Shown in pieces: positions 1 through 7,257 of a DNA stretch of 64,000 nucleotides. The number at the start of each line of letters is the position of its first letter. Position 1 is the stretch's first letter. A program made the translations under genes and the position numbers. The notes beneath the pieces were generated by a model that was given only the letters and a program-made list of their open reading frames with translations, did no database searches and was not told the origin of the DNA. The DNA lies in contig NZ_KZ614146.1 in assembly GCF_002886185.1 (NCBI RefSeq), forward strand, positions 255,927-319,926. The letters are read 5' to 3'. This stretch comes from Salipaludibacillus neizhouensis (GTDB lineage Bacteria; Bacillota; Bacilli; Bacillales; Salisediminibacteriaceae).

Positions 1-412
1 AACTGCAACCTGCGAGCATGACGATTAATGCAGATATTTTATTTAATGAAAAAGGTTCGCCGAAAGTAAACCGTGAAATCAGCGTCACAAACACTGGTCC
101 GGTATATAAAAGCACAACAGCTAATGATAAATTTGCTTCATCCATAACTGTAAAAAAGAAAAAGTTAAAAAATGCAATACTTATGATTCCTGTTCCAACG
201 AAGAATGGAAGATCGCGAAATTGTATGTACAGAAGAGAACGTTTCGTGAAAAATAAAAAGAAAAAGATAATTATTGCCGAGAAGATGAGGCGAATGCCGA
301 CGACTTCCCATGGTGTAAATTCAAATGTATATAAGTTTTGGACAAATAATCCAGTAACCCCCCAAAGTGCTGCACCGAGAATGACCATTAAATATGCGAG
401 TCGCGGACTCAT
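1..412 (-). CDS. EamA/DMT-family membrane transporter, C-terminus cut by window edge
   Basis: The reverse strand reads an open frame from an ATG at 410-412 to the left edge, about 137 residues, starting MSPRLAYLMVILGAALWGVT. It has at least four strongly hydrophobic segments, and the GAALWGVTGLF start is typical of the first helix of EamA (drug/metabolite transporter superfamily) proteins. A GGAGG-type ribosome binding site lies about 7 bases upstream of the ATG. Such proteins are usually about 300 residues with ten helices, so roughly half the gene is visible. The substrate cannot be told from the sequence. An open frame on the plus strand across the same bases is an antisense shadow: its product is rich in Lys/Arg and has no family resemblance. 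Confidence 0.8.
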   Translation of the reverse strand, partial: MSPRLAYLMVILGAALWGVTGLFVQNLYTFEFTPWEVVGIRLIFSAIIIFFFLFFTKRSLLYIQFRDLPFFVGTGIISIAFFNFFFFTVMDEANLSLAVVLLYTGPVFVTLISRFTFGEPFSLNKISALIVMLAGCS

Positions 413-685
413 AAGTTTCCCTCCTTACAACAGTTAGTTTACTAGATCAAAACTTAGCTTAACAGATAAATTCAAAAAAAGCATGAATAGACTTATTAGT
501 CTGTCCATGCTATAAATAATAGCTTTGTTATCATAAAATTTTCGTCTTTTTGTAGAAGAAACCTGAAAAAAAAGGTGGGCGACTCCCACGGAAAAAGTAA
601 TGGCTGAGGAGTTGGCCGCGGAAATCGTCACACCTAGAGCGAATTCGAGTACGGCCCTGTTCAAACTAAGAACCCATACTTTATT
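413..685. other. Intergenic stretch with GC-rich repeat relic, no gene seen
   Basis: Between two minus-strand genes. The part from about 560 to 665 is richer in G+C than its surroundings and ends in a segment (around 640-665) resembling 26030-26070: both share GAATTCGAGTAC or a close variant followed by a CCCTG motif. This looks like a relic of the GC-rich dispersed repeats common in Bacillaceae intergenic regions. A 76-codon minus-strand frame here (434-664) has no ribosome binding site and no recognisable features. Confidence 0.4.
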
Positions 686-1543
686 TTATTTCTCCTCGTT
701 AGACCAAATTAAAACAGTCGTTCCTTCTCCGGCATGAACAGCGATGGAAGAGCTGATTTCTCCAACAAAGGTATCCAATTTTGGAAATTGAATATTAATC
801 ATTTCCTTTATTTCGTTTGCCCGGTGAAGATCGTTACCGTGCATAATCTGAACTTGTTCAATACGATTTTTTTCTAAAGCTTGTTGGAGTAATTCTAGCA
901 TTCGGTTCGTTGCCTTTTTCTCAGAACGAACCTTTTGAAATAATTCAAATTCACCGTTTTTAGTAATACGAATGATCGGCTTGATTTTTAGAATGTTGCC
1001 GATTAGGAACTGAGTCCCGGACATGCGGCCACCTTTATAAAATTGATCGAGACTTCCTAGTAGAATATAGTTTTCAGATCGCTTTGATTCTGCTTGAAGT
1101 GTTTCTCTTATTTCCTTTGCAGACTGTTCTTTTTCAGCTAGTTTCATTCCCTTATAAATAAGAGTTGTAATCGCGTAAGACATCGAAAAAGAGTCTACTA
1201 TTTGTACGTCAAATCCAGCCATGTCTCTACCAGAAGCAGAACTATCAAGAGTTCCACTTAATTTACTTGAAATATGAATGGCGACAGCAGATTCGTATTC
1301 CTCGCTTAATTTTTCATATAATTCAGCAAATCTGCCGGCAGCAGGCTGAGAGGTTTTTGGAATTTCCTTATTTGTACGAATACGCTCATATAATTCATCA
1401 GTTGATAAATCGATTCCATCATCAAATGCTTCTCCATCGAATATAATGGCTAATGGCAAAACGTACACGTCAGGATGGTCGAGTAGATCCTTCGTTATAT
1501 ATGCAGTACTGTCGGTTACCCAAGCAATTTTCTTTTTAGTCAT
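686..1543 (-). CDS. DegV family fatty-acid-binding protein
   Basis: 285 residues, the normal DegV length. It begins with the family signature near residues 8-13 (WVTDSTAYI), where the Thr/Ser bind the fatty acid carboxylate, and continues with VYVLPLAIIFDGEAFDDGID, the SKLSGT motif near residue 92 and GGRMSG near residue 170. DegV/FakB-type proteins hold a fatty acid for phosphorylation by the FakA kinase, allowing exogenous fatty acids to enter phospholipid synthesis. No fakA is in this window. The ATG is preceded by AGGATA at a usable distance. It stands alone: the upstream stretch holds a decayed gene pair on the other strand. Which of several DegV paralogues it is cannot be decided. Confidence 0.9.
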   Translation of the reverse strand: MTKKKIAWVTDSTAYITKDLLDHPDVYVLPLAIIFDGEAFDDGIDLSTDELYERIRTNKEIPKTSQPAAGRFAELYEKLSEEYESAVAIHISSKLSGTLDSSASGRDMAGFDVQIVDSFSMSYAITTLIYKGMKLAEKEQSAKEIRETLQAESKRSENYILLGSLDQFYKGGRMSGTQFLIGNILKIKPIIRITKNGEFELFQKVRSEKKATNRMLELLQQALEKNRIEQVQIMHGNDLHRANEIKEMINIQFPKLDTFVGEISSSIAVHAGEGTTVLIWSNEEK

Positions 1544-1889
1544 TACTATATCCTACTTTCTTATAATAGAGTCAGTATATAATGAGACGAAGAGTTTATT
1601 AATTAGGTTTTAAGGCTATTCAGCGTGAGTTCTTACAAAATGTTTAATTTCTTATATTATACTAGCTATTTTAATTAATACCAAGTACTAATTACAGGTC
1701 CTAATATATTCCTTTTTTGTTACTTTCGTAAACTCCGGTTTTCTATAGTAATGATCGATAAAGCGAAGGGTGTTGCCGATGGATCTGTCTATAGCTGATT
1801 CAAGCCAAGCATTTCAAACTAAAACAACAATCTATAAGAAAATACCCTTTATTAAATATAAAACAAGAAGATTGTTGTTTTATATTTAA
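1544..1889. other. Intergenic stretch upstream of degV-like gene, contains a foldback
   Basis: AT-rich, no supportable gene. It must hold the minus-strand promoter of the DegV gene. At its right end a 13-bp inverted repeat (AAAACAACAATCT at 1821-1833, its complement at 1869-1881) sits directly in front of the surviving murF-like fragment, and in-frame stops precede that fragment, so the truncation of its 5' part lies here. Confidence 0.4.
1821..1881. repeat. 13-bp inverted repeat at the 5' break of the murF-like remnant
   Basis: AAAACAACAATCT at 1821-1833 is exactly repeated in inverted orientation at 1869-1881 with a 35-base spacer. A second, overlapping inverted pair (AAATATAAAAC against GTTTTATATTT) lies within it. 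The structure ends about 8 bases before the first codon still recognisable as Mur ligase, so it may mark the insertion or deletion that removed the N-terminal part. Confidence 0.5.
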
Positions 1890-2480
1890 TTGGTCACATC
1901 TGAAAGCTATAATACAAAGCTTGGTGTAACGAGAACTATTAATGAGCAATTGAAGCCGTATCATGATATTTTTATTGCTGAAATGGGTGCGAAGCAAGAA
2001 GGCGACATTCAGGAAATCTGTGAACTTGTCAATCAGAAGAATGGTATTCTGACAGCAATTGGCGAGCAACATTTAGAAACATTTAAGACATTAGATACGA
2101 TCAAGAAAACAAAGCATGAGATAGTAGAAACACTACCTGAAAAAGATGGTGTGGCAATATTGAATAAAGATGATGAAAACATCATGTCTCATAAGGCAAA
2201 AAACCCTTGTCGAAGGGTATATTACGAAGTGAACGAGGAAGATGTGGATCTTCGTGCTACCAATATTGCCTTCAGTCCGAAAGGTACTTCATTTACAGTA
2301 CGACTTGTTAATGGGGAAGAGGAGCAGTTCAGGACAAGACTACTAGGAAAACATAATGTTTATAATATTTTAGCAGCTTTGGCAATTGGGTTAGAAATGG
2401 GTATGTCGTTAAAACAAATGATCCAGCCTGTTAAAAAAATTGAGCCTGTTAAACATCGATTGGAATACGATCATCGATGA
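1890..2480 (+). pseudogene. Mur ligase (MurF-like) fragment, lacking both ends
   Basis: The frame encodes about 196 residues resembling the middle of a UDP-MurNAc-tripeptide:D-Ala-D-Ala ligase: SYNTKLGVTRTI, then DIFIAEMGAKQEGDI, then a GKHNVYNILAALAIGLEMGM block that starts the C-terminal domain in this family. The N-terminal P-loop (GTxGKTT type) is missing, as are the roughly 140 residues of the C-terminal domain, so the product could not bind ATP in the normal way. The only start is a TTG with no ribosome binding site and an in-frame stop just before it. It is followed at once by a broken D-Ala-D-Ala ligase frame, so the pair looks like a decayed accessory cell-wall precursor cluster, not the housekeeping murF/ddl. 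Confidence 0.75.
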
Positions 2481-2483
2481 TCG
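2468..2483. repeat. 16-bp perfect palindrome at murF-like/ddl-like junction
   Basis: CGATCATCGATGATCG is a perfect palindrome lying exactly where recognisable Mur ligase sequence ends and D-Ala-D-Ala ligase sequence begins. It supplies the stop codon of the murF-like fragment. It may be the scar of the deletion that fused the two remnants. Confidence 0.5.
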
Positions 2484-2898
2484 TTTTAATTCTTTTGTAC
2501 AGCAGTTTGCTTTAAAGATCGTTGTGGAAAAAATGGTTACGAATATGACAGAAATCAATTGTTCTGTACTTGGGGACTATGAGTAAGCGGAAGCTTCGGT
2601 TTGTGAGCAAGTATTAGGAAGCGATGAGTTTTTATCTTACGAGGATAAGTATACCGGAAGCGGCAGTTCTAAAGATGGAGACGCAAGCAAGGGGATGCAG
2701 TCTACGAATCGTATTATTCCAGCTGAAATCAGTGCTGATCAAACAAATGAGGTTCAGACTTTGGCTAAACAGGCGTTCCAATTGTTAGGATGTAGCGGAG
2801 TTTCCCGGATTGATCTTATTATTGATAAGGATGAAGACCGTGTCTATATTAATGAGATCAATACAATACCTGGTTTTCCCTTGACACGCATGGCGTAA
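2484..2898 (+). pseudogene. D-alanine--D-alanine ligase family C-terminal fragment with in-frame stop
   Basis: Read in one frame, the bases give a typical ATP-grasp C-terminal half of a D-Ala-D-Ala ligase: VVEKMVTNMTEINCSVLGDY, then a TAA stop at about 2583-2585, then AEASVCEQVLGSDEFLSYED, then RIDLIIDKDED and YINEINTIPG. In intact enzymes the last block is followed by about 40 more residues; here it breaks after IPG and the remaining codons (FPLTRMA) come from a repeat copy that starts near 2875. The N-terminal half is absent. An internal stop, missing 5' half and truncated 3' end make this a clear pseudogene. A 67-codon open frame from 2695 is only its surviving 3' part. Confidence 0.85.
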
Positions 2899-2924
2899 AG
2901 ATAGCTGTCAACTTATAAATTCTT
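2875..2924 (-). repeat. R1 repeat, partial copy A (truncates ddl-like pseudogene)
   Basis: In reverse orientation this is the left third of the R1 family: TTGACAGCTATCTTTACGCC followed by a CGTGTCAAGGG block. It begins immediately after the IPG codons of the ddl-like remnant and supplies that frame's artificial C-terminus and stop. The rest of the element is missing. Confidence 0.75.
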
Positions 2925-2944
2925 AACTTTAAATATAGGGGATT

Positions 2945-2978
2945 GGAAAAGTTATGATAACTTTTTCAGTCTTTTTTT
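2945..2978 (+). terminator. Possible terminator after the decayed cluster
   Basis: GAAAAGTT and AACTTTTTC form a short AT-rich stem followed by a run of seven T. The weak stem limits confidence. Confidence 0.4.
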
Positions 2979-3075
2979 AGGTCAGAAAGTATAGATTCGG
3001 ACCATGTTTTCTTCATTCGTTTTAATGGTTACTTTATATGGGTATTGGAAAGTACAAAGGGAGGCGGTTGTTCTT

Positions 3076-4287
3076 ATGATGTTTTATTTAAAAAAAGATC
3101 AGAACGTTATTGATGTATTTCGATTTTTGCTGCCATGTATATCAATACTAGTTTTGGCTGGGTGTAACACGGAAGATCCCGATGATGAAGTGAAGGCACC
3201 TACTCTTAATGAGGAAACATCTAGTGAATCAAGCAATGTGCAAACGAACGGAGAAAATAATGAAGGTACTAACTCAGAAAAAGAAGATCAAATAAAGAGT
3301 TCTCTAAGGGAAGCTGGTACAGATGATTGGGAGGTTGAAACACTTGCTGAAGATCTAGAAGTACCTTGGGCAATGGAGATTCACGAAGGAACAATTTATA
3401 TGACAGACCGTGAAGGACATATTTTAGAATGGAAAGATGGATTAATCGAAGAATTTGAACTTCAAACTTCATCAGAAATTGCTAGTGAAGGAGAAGGGGG
3501 TTTACTTGGTTTTGTGCTAACAGCAGACTTTGAGGATTCTTCTGAAGGCTATGCTTATTACACATTTGAAGGAGAGAGTGGGACCTTACAAAATCGTGTT
3601 ATATCGATAACAAAAGAGAATGATGAATGGGTGGAGACAGATATTTTATTAGATGATATCCCCGGATCAGTCATTCATAATGGTGGAAGGATTGCAGTAG
3701 GTCCTGATGATTTATTATACGTGACAACAGGAGATTCAGATGAACCGAGTCTTGCGCAAGATGAAAATAGTTTAGCTGGTAAAATCTTAAGAATGACTTT
3801 CGATGGGGATGTTCCTGAAGATAATCCAATTGATAATTCCTATGTATATAGCTTTGGTCATCGAAATCCACAAGGATTGTCGTGGAACGATGAGGGGGAA
3901 CTATACAGTTCAGAACATGGATCAACTGCGAAAGATGAAATTAACCTTATTAAACCCATGACTAATTATGGATGGCCAGTAATAAAGGGAGAAAATTCTG
4001 AAGAGGGACTGCAAACTCCTTTGATTCACTCGGGAGAAGAAACATGGGCTCCATCTGGCATAGCTTTTTGGGAGGATAACTTACTAGTAGCTACGCTTCG
4101 CGGAGAAAGTCTTTATTTCTTTGATCAAACTGAGAATCAAATGAAGGTTGTTTTTGAAGGAGAGGGAAGATTAAGGGATGTTAAAGTCGAAGAGAAAAAG
4201 ATATACCTCTTAACGAATAATACAGATGGAAGAGGAACACCGAGAAACAATGATGACCGGTTACTTCGTTTGACTTTAAAAGAATAA
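3076..4287 (+). CDS. PQQ-dependent sugar dehydrogenase family lipoprotein
   Basis: 403 residues from the ATG at 3076, chosen because GGGAGG at 3059-3065 precedes it at normal spacing; the frame is open 24 codons further upstream but without such a site. The N-terminus is a lipoprotein signal with lipobox LAGC (Cys30), followed by an acidic Glu/Ser/Asn-rich linker of about 45 residues. From about residue 90 it matches the soluble glucose dehydrogenase/aldose sugar dehydrogenase beta-propeller: LEVPWAMEIHEGTIYMTDR, GEGGLLGF, HNGGRIAVGPDDLLYVTTGD, YSFGHRNPQGLSW, EHGSTAKDEINL. It would be anchored on the outer face of the membrane and oxidise sugars if PQQ is available; no PQQ synthesis genes are in this window, so the true cofactor and substrate are open. 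It is a single-gene unit with a strong terminator. Confidence 0.85.
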   Translation: MMFYLKKDQNVIDVFRFLLPCISILVLAGCNTEDPDDEVKAPTLNEETSSESSNVQTNGENNEGTNSEKEDQIKSSLREAGTDDWEVETLAEDLEVPWAMEIHEGTIYMTDREGHILEWKDGLIEEFELQTSSEIASEGEGGLLGFVLTADFEDSSEGYAYYTFEGESGTLQNRVISITKENDEWVETDILLDDIPGSVIHNGGRIAVGPDDLLYVTTGDSDEPSLAQDENSLAGKILRMTFDGDVPEDNPIDNSYVYSFGHRNPQGLSWNDEGELYSSEHGSTAKDEINLIKPMTNYGWPVIKGENSEEGLQTPLIHSGEETWAPSGIAFWEDNLLVATLRGESLYFFDQTENQMKVVFEGEGRLRDVKVEEKKIYLLTNNTDGRGTPRNNDDRLLRLTLKE

Positions 4288-4347
4288 GGAAAGGTTTAGA
4301 GCGTGTGGCAAATGCTAATATAGCTGACACACGCTCTAGACCTTTCC
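4288..4347 (+). terminator. Strong hairpin terminator after the sugar dehydrogenase gene
   Basis: GGAAAGGTTTAGAGCGTGTG at 4288-4307 pairs with the almost exact complement at 4328-4347, giving a stem of about 20 bp with a 20-base loop. A T-rich but interrupted tail follows. Confidence 0.7.
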
Positions 4348-4437
4348 ATTTATAACCAGTTATAAATTAAGTTTAAAAGGATTAGTTTTCAAAAAAAAGG
4401 GAATTAAAAACGATATATTAAAATTTTAGCTCTTAAA

Positions 4438-4590
4438 GAGTTTGCTCAAAAAGGTATGCACAATGGCTACACACGCAGCTCGCCTGTTATAAGAATACCA
4501 CTCAGATAAGGCCTAAGACAATGCAGCTGCTGCGCTCATTGCTTAGAGGATGTTTATAAAGGAAAAAAACTACCTTTTTGGACATCCTCT
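4438..4590. repeat. R2 repeat, long copy (153 bp)
   Basis: Starts GAGTTTGCTCAAAAAGG and contains CAATGGCTACACACGC, then about 58 bases not present in the other copy, then ATTGCTTAGAGGATGTTTA and a closing hairpin (GAGGATG..AAAGG against CCTTTTTGGACATCCTC). The second copy at 17029-17123 has the same blocks in the opposite orientation without the insert. The closing hairpin looks terminator-like on either strand. It lies in the gap before the dedA-family gene. Confidence 0.75.
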
Positions 4591-4617
4591 TAAAAACAAA
4601 TATGAGGAGATTATAAA

Positions 4618-5220
4618 ATGTTAAATTTTATTCTGGATGTTTTACGAGAATTGGGATGGATTGGACTTCTTATCGGTATTGCAATAGAAGCATTGTCATT
4701 CCCATTTCCAGCAGCTATCTTTGTACTTATTTATGGTTATTTATTAGACCCAGGGTGGGGAGAAATCCTCTTTTTCTCCATACTTACTTCTTTGTTTTAT
4801 GTATTAGTTAGCTTTATTCCTTACTTTTTAAGTATCAGGTATGATAAATTTGTCCGGAGAAAGATTCCTCAGCAAAAGCTTTTGTTTGCTCAGAAATGGA
4901 TTGATCGCTATGGAGATTGGATGATTGCGGTCGGTCGGTTTATAGGAATGGGTTATATTACGTATATTGCGGGACTTGGCAAGATGAGTAAGATCAAGTT
5001 TGCTGGGTTAACTTTTATCGGATTTTATCCACTATCAGTTCTTATGTTCTATCTAGGAACCCTGGGTAATGTTGTGGTAATGGTTGAACGTTTTCAACAA
5101 ATGCAATGGTTCGTCTATTCCACTCTTGGAGCAATAATCTTACTGTATATTGTGTTTAGAATATATCGGAAAAAGAAGTATGATCAGTCCAATCAAACAT
5201 CGGCTAAAATATCCTCATAG
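4618..5220 (+). CDS. DedA family membrane protein
   Basis: 200 residues with about five hydrophobic segments, the usual size for DedA/SNARE-associated proteins of Bacillus (YngC/YbfM type). Family features include a membrane-embedded proline pair near the N-terminus (ALSFPFPAA), the central RFIGMGYITYIAGLGKM block, where the Arg and the glycines of the FxRFxPxxRxxxxxxAG region are conserved in modified form, and a following hydrophobic stretch. Some DedA members translocate lipid carriers such as undecaprenyl phosphate, but this cannot be assigned here. ATG is preceded by GAGGAG. It appears to be monocistronic and follows an R2 repeat. The C-terminus is Lys/Ser-rich and cytosolic. Confidence 0.8.
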   Translation: MLNFILDVLRELGWIGLLIGIAIEALSFPFPAAIFVLIYGYLLDPGWGEILFFSILTSLFYVLVSFIPYFLSIRYDKFVRRKIPQQKLLFAQKWIDRYGDWMIAVGRFIGMGYITYIAGLGKMSKIKFAGLTFIGFYPLSVLMFYLGTLGNVVVMVERFQQMQWFVYSTLGAIILLYIVFRIYRKKKYDQSNQTSAKISS

Positions 5221-5391
5221 TGGAAGGGAATTTTCTTATATTTTTGTTTGTTTTCATTAGAATAGAGTTACTAGAAGCCCACTCCAGATGGACTCTTTTC
5301 ACGAGCAATGGTTCAGCTAGAAATAGTATAATGATAAAAGGATTGAATAGAGTGTATTTGGAAGAAAATAGATACATGAATAATTAGCAAG

Positions 5392-5427
5392 GGCACTGAA
5401 AAAGTTGATTTTTTTTCAGTGTCTTTT
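5392..5427 (+). terminator. Hairpin terminator upstream of the fru operon
   Basis: GGCACTGAAAAA and TTTTTTTTCAGTGTC form a stem with a short loop, followed by TTTT. It separates the dedA-like gene from the fru promoter. Confidence 0.65.
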
Positions 5428-5467
5428 AATTTGTTTGAAACTAAAGAGTGATAAACTTTTGAATGAG

Positions 5468-5541
5468 TTTGATTGTTTTTAAAAATTTTTTATTGATATT
5501 GAGTATTTGTGGTTGATTTTGATTGTTTATGCGTGTATTAT
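5468..5541 (+). promoter_or_regulatory. fruRKA promoter with repeated TTTGATTGTTT candidate operators
   Basis: A sigma-A type promoter is visible: TTGATT at 5513-5518, 17-base spacer, TATTAT at 5536-5541. The 11-mer TTTGATTGTTT occurs at 5468-5478 and again at 5518-5528 between the promoter boxes, 50 bases apart. Repeated TTGATTGTTT-like boxes fit binding by the DeoR-family repressor encoded first in the operon (FruR is autoregulatory in related species and is relieved by fructose 1-phosphate). The operator role is inferred from position and repetition. Confidence 0.65.
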
Positions 5542-5568
5542 AAAATTTATAAGAAGGTGTGATCAATA

Positions 5569-6354
5569 ATGCTTACATTTGAACGATATGAGATAATCCT
5601 TCAGCTCTTAGAAGAAAAAAAAGTGGCAAAGCTCGCTGCCCTTGTCGAAGCAACAGGTGCATCAGAATCTACTATTCGAAGAGATTTGACTATACTTGAA
5701 AATGAACAAAAATTAAAGCGTATTCATGGGGGAGCTTCACTCAAAAAACGAAAAGTAGAAGAGCCTTCCATGACCGAAAAAGTTCAATATTTTGCAGAAG
5801 AAAAACGTGAAATCGGGAAAAAGGCGGCTAATTTCATTAAAAGTGGTGACTCTATCTATATCGATGCAGGTACATCAACACAAGCGATTCTTCCATACAT
5901 TGAGACGAAAGAAATTGTTATCGTGACAAATGGTTTTAACATTATTGAAGAAGCCATTAAAAGAAATTTTAAAACATATGTCATTGGTGGTTATGTTAAA
6001 TCTGGTACTCATGCATTTGTTGGTAAAGGTGCCGTAGAAACGATTCAGCAATTCCGTTTTGACAAGGCTTTTATAGGAACAAATGGAATTGATTTGGATT
6101 TCGGGTATTCTACCCCTGATCCTGAAGAGGCTCAAATAAAACAGCTTGCTATTGAACAATCTAACGAAGCTTTCGTACTAGCAGATCCCTCTAAATTTGG
6201 TGAAGTTAGTTTTGCAAAGTTCGCCAGGTTAGAACAAGCTTCAATCATTACTTCTGCCATTACTTCTGCGGATGAGAATGCCGAATATTTAGAACGACTC
6301 GCAAAAGAAACGACAGTGGAGGTGGTAAACAATGATCTACACCGTAACGATTAA
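5569..6354 (+). CDS. fruR: DeoR-family repressor of the fructose operon
   Basis: 261 residues. Residues 1-57 form a DeoR-type winged helix (MLTFERYEIILQLLEEKKVA, then ASESTIRRDLTILE), followed by the sugar-phosphate sensor domain of DeoR proteins, with the YIDAGTST motif near residue 100, VTNGFNI, GG(Y)VK and a GTNGID motif. It is the first gene of fruR-fruK-fruA; its last 23 bases overlap fruK, so translation is coupled. By homology with Bacillus FruR it represses the operon and is released by fructose 1-phosphate. Candidate operators lie in the promoter at 5468-5541. The ATG has a good AAGGTG-type ribosome binding site. No oddities seen. Confidence 0.92.
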   Translation: MLTFERYEIILQLLEEKKVAKLAALVEATGASESTIRRDLTILENEQKLKRIHGGASLKKRKVEEPSMTEKVQYFAEEKREIGKKAANFIKSGDSIYIDAGTSTQAILPYIETKEIVIVTNGFNIIEEAIKRNFKTYVIGGYVKSGTHAFVGKGAVETIQQFRFDKAFIGTNGIDLDFGYSTPDPEEAQIKQLAIEQSNEAFVLADPSKFGEVSFAKFARLEQASIITSAITSADENAEYLERLAKETTVEVVNNDLHRND

Positions 6355-7252
6355 TCCTTCTGTGGATTATTTAGTTGAACTTAACGACCTGTCGATTGGT
6401 AAAACGAATCGAGCAGTAGCGCAACGGACCGTGCCAGGCGGCAAAGGGATTAACGTATCTAGAGTACTTAAAACATTTGATACCGAAACCAAGGCGTTAG
6501 GATTTATTGGCGGATTTACGGGAGAATTTATTCAGGACGAACTGAGAAAAGAAAAGGTTACTACTGATTTTATAGAAACTGTAGGTCAAACCAGAATAAA
6601 TGTAAAACTTCAGATGGATGCGGAAACTGAAATTAATGGACAAGCGCCGGAAATAACAGAAAAGCATATAACAAAACTTTTAGAAAAATTAGATTCCTTA
6701 AAAGAGGGCGATATTCTTGTCCTTTCCGGAAGTGTTCCATCAGTTTTACCAAGTGATATTTATAAAAGAATGATTGCACGAGTTCAAGAGAAAAAGGTTG
6801 TTACTTTTCTAGATACTAGTGGAGCTCCTTTAAAAGAAGCTATTCAAGCATCACCTTTTTTAATCAAACCTAATCAAGCTGAATTGGAAGATTTGTATGG
6901 AGAAAAAATTACAAATTTAACCGATGCAATTAGATTAGCTAAAAGAGCTGTGGAAGAAGGCGTGCAAGCAGTTCTCGTTTCCTTGGCAGGTGAAGGCGCT
7001 GTTTTCGTAGGTAAGGACTTTATCTACACAGCAAATGTCCCTAAAGGTACGGTAAGAAATTCTGTAGGCGCAGGTGACTCTATGGTTGCTAGTTTTATCT
7101 ATTATTATTTGCAAACTTCGTCTTTGAGAGAAGCTTTTAAATACAGTGTTGCTGGGGGAAGTGCTACAGCATTTTCAGAAGGATTTTGTACGTTAGATAA
7201 AATTGAGGAACTTGTGCTAGAAATAAGTGTTAGTACTAGAGAGGAAGGGTGA
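6332..7252 (+). CDS. fruK: 1-phosphofructokinase
   Basis: 306 residues, normal for FruK of the PfkB sugar kinase family. It starts MIYTVTINPSVDYLVELNDL, has the substrate-binding VPGGKGINVSRVL block near residue 37, LVLSGSVP near residue 130, FLIKPNQAELEDLYG, and the PfkB signature with catalytic Asp in VGAGDSMVASF near residue 250. It phosphorylates the fructose 1-phosphate made by FruA to fructose 1,6-bisphosphate. The start overlaps the end of fruR, and its stop overlaps the ribosome binding region of fruA, so the three genes form one tightly coupled operon. Confidence 0.95.
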   Translation: MIYTVTINPSVDYLVELNDLSIGKTNRAVAQRTVPGGKGINVSRVLKTFDTETKALGFIGGFTGEFIQDELRKEKVTTDFIETVGQTRINVKLQMDAETEINGQAPEITEKHITKLLEKLDSLKEGDILVLSGSVPSVLPSDIYKRMIARVQEKKVVTFLDTSGAPLKEAIQASPFLIKPNQAELEDLYGEKITNLTDAIRLAKRAVEEGVQAVLVSLAGEGAVFVGKDFIYTANVPKGTVRNSVGAGDSMVASFIYYYLQTSSLREAFKYSVAGGSATAFSEGFCTLDKIEELVLEISVSTREEG

Positions 7253-7257
7253 ATAAA

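Larger units (their letters stand above)
5221..5568. other. Intergenic stretch between dedA-like gene and fruR
   Basis: Holds a hairpin with T-run at about 5392-5427 (probable terminator) and, from 5460, the promoter and candidate operators of the fructose operon. No gene seen. Confidence 0.5.

Noticed and set aside
18-437. Plus-strand open frame of 139 codons
   Set aside because: It is antisense to an EamA-type membrane protein frame with a good ribosome binding site and clear helices; the plus-strand product has no family character.
434-664. Minus-strand frame of 76 codons
   Set aside because: No ribosome binding site, overlaps GC-rich repeat relic, no recognisable features.
1800-2072. 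Minus-strand frame of 90 codons over the foldback
   Set aside because: Antisense to the murF-like remnant, whose residues are clearly recognisable on the plus strand.
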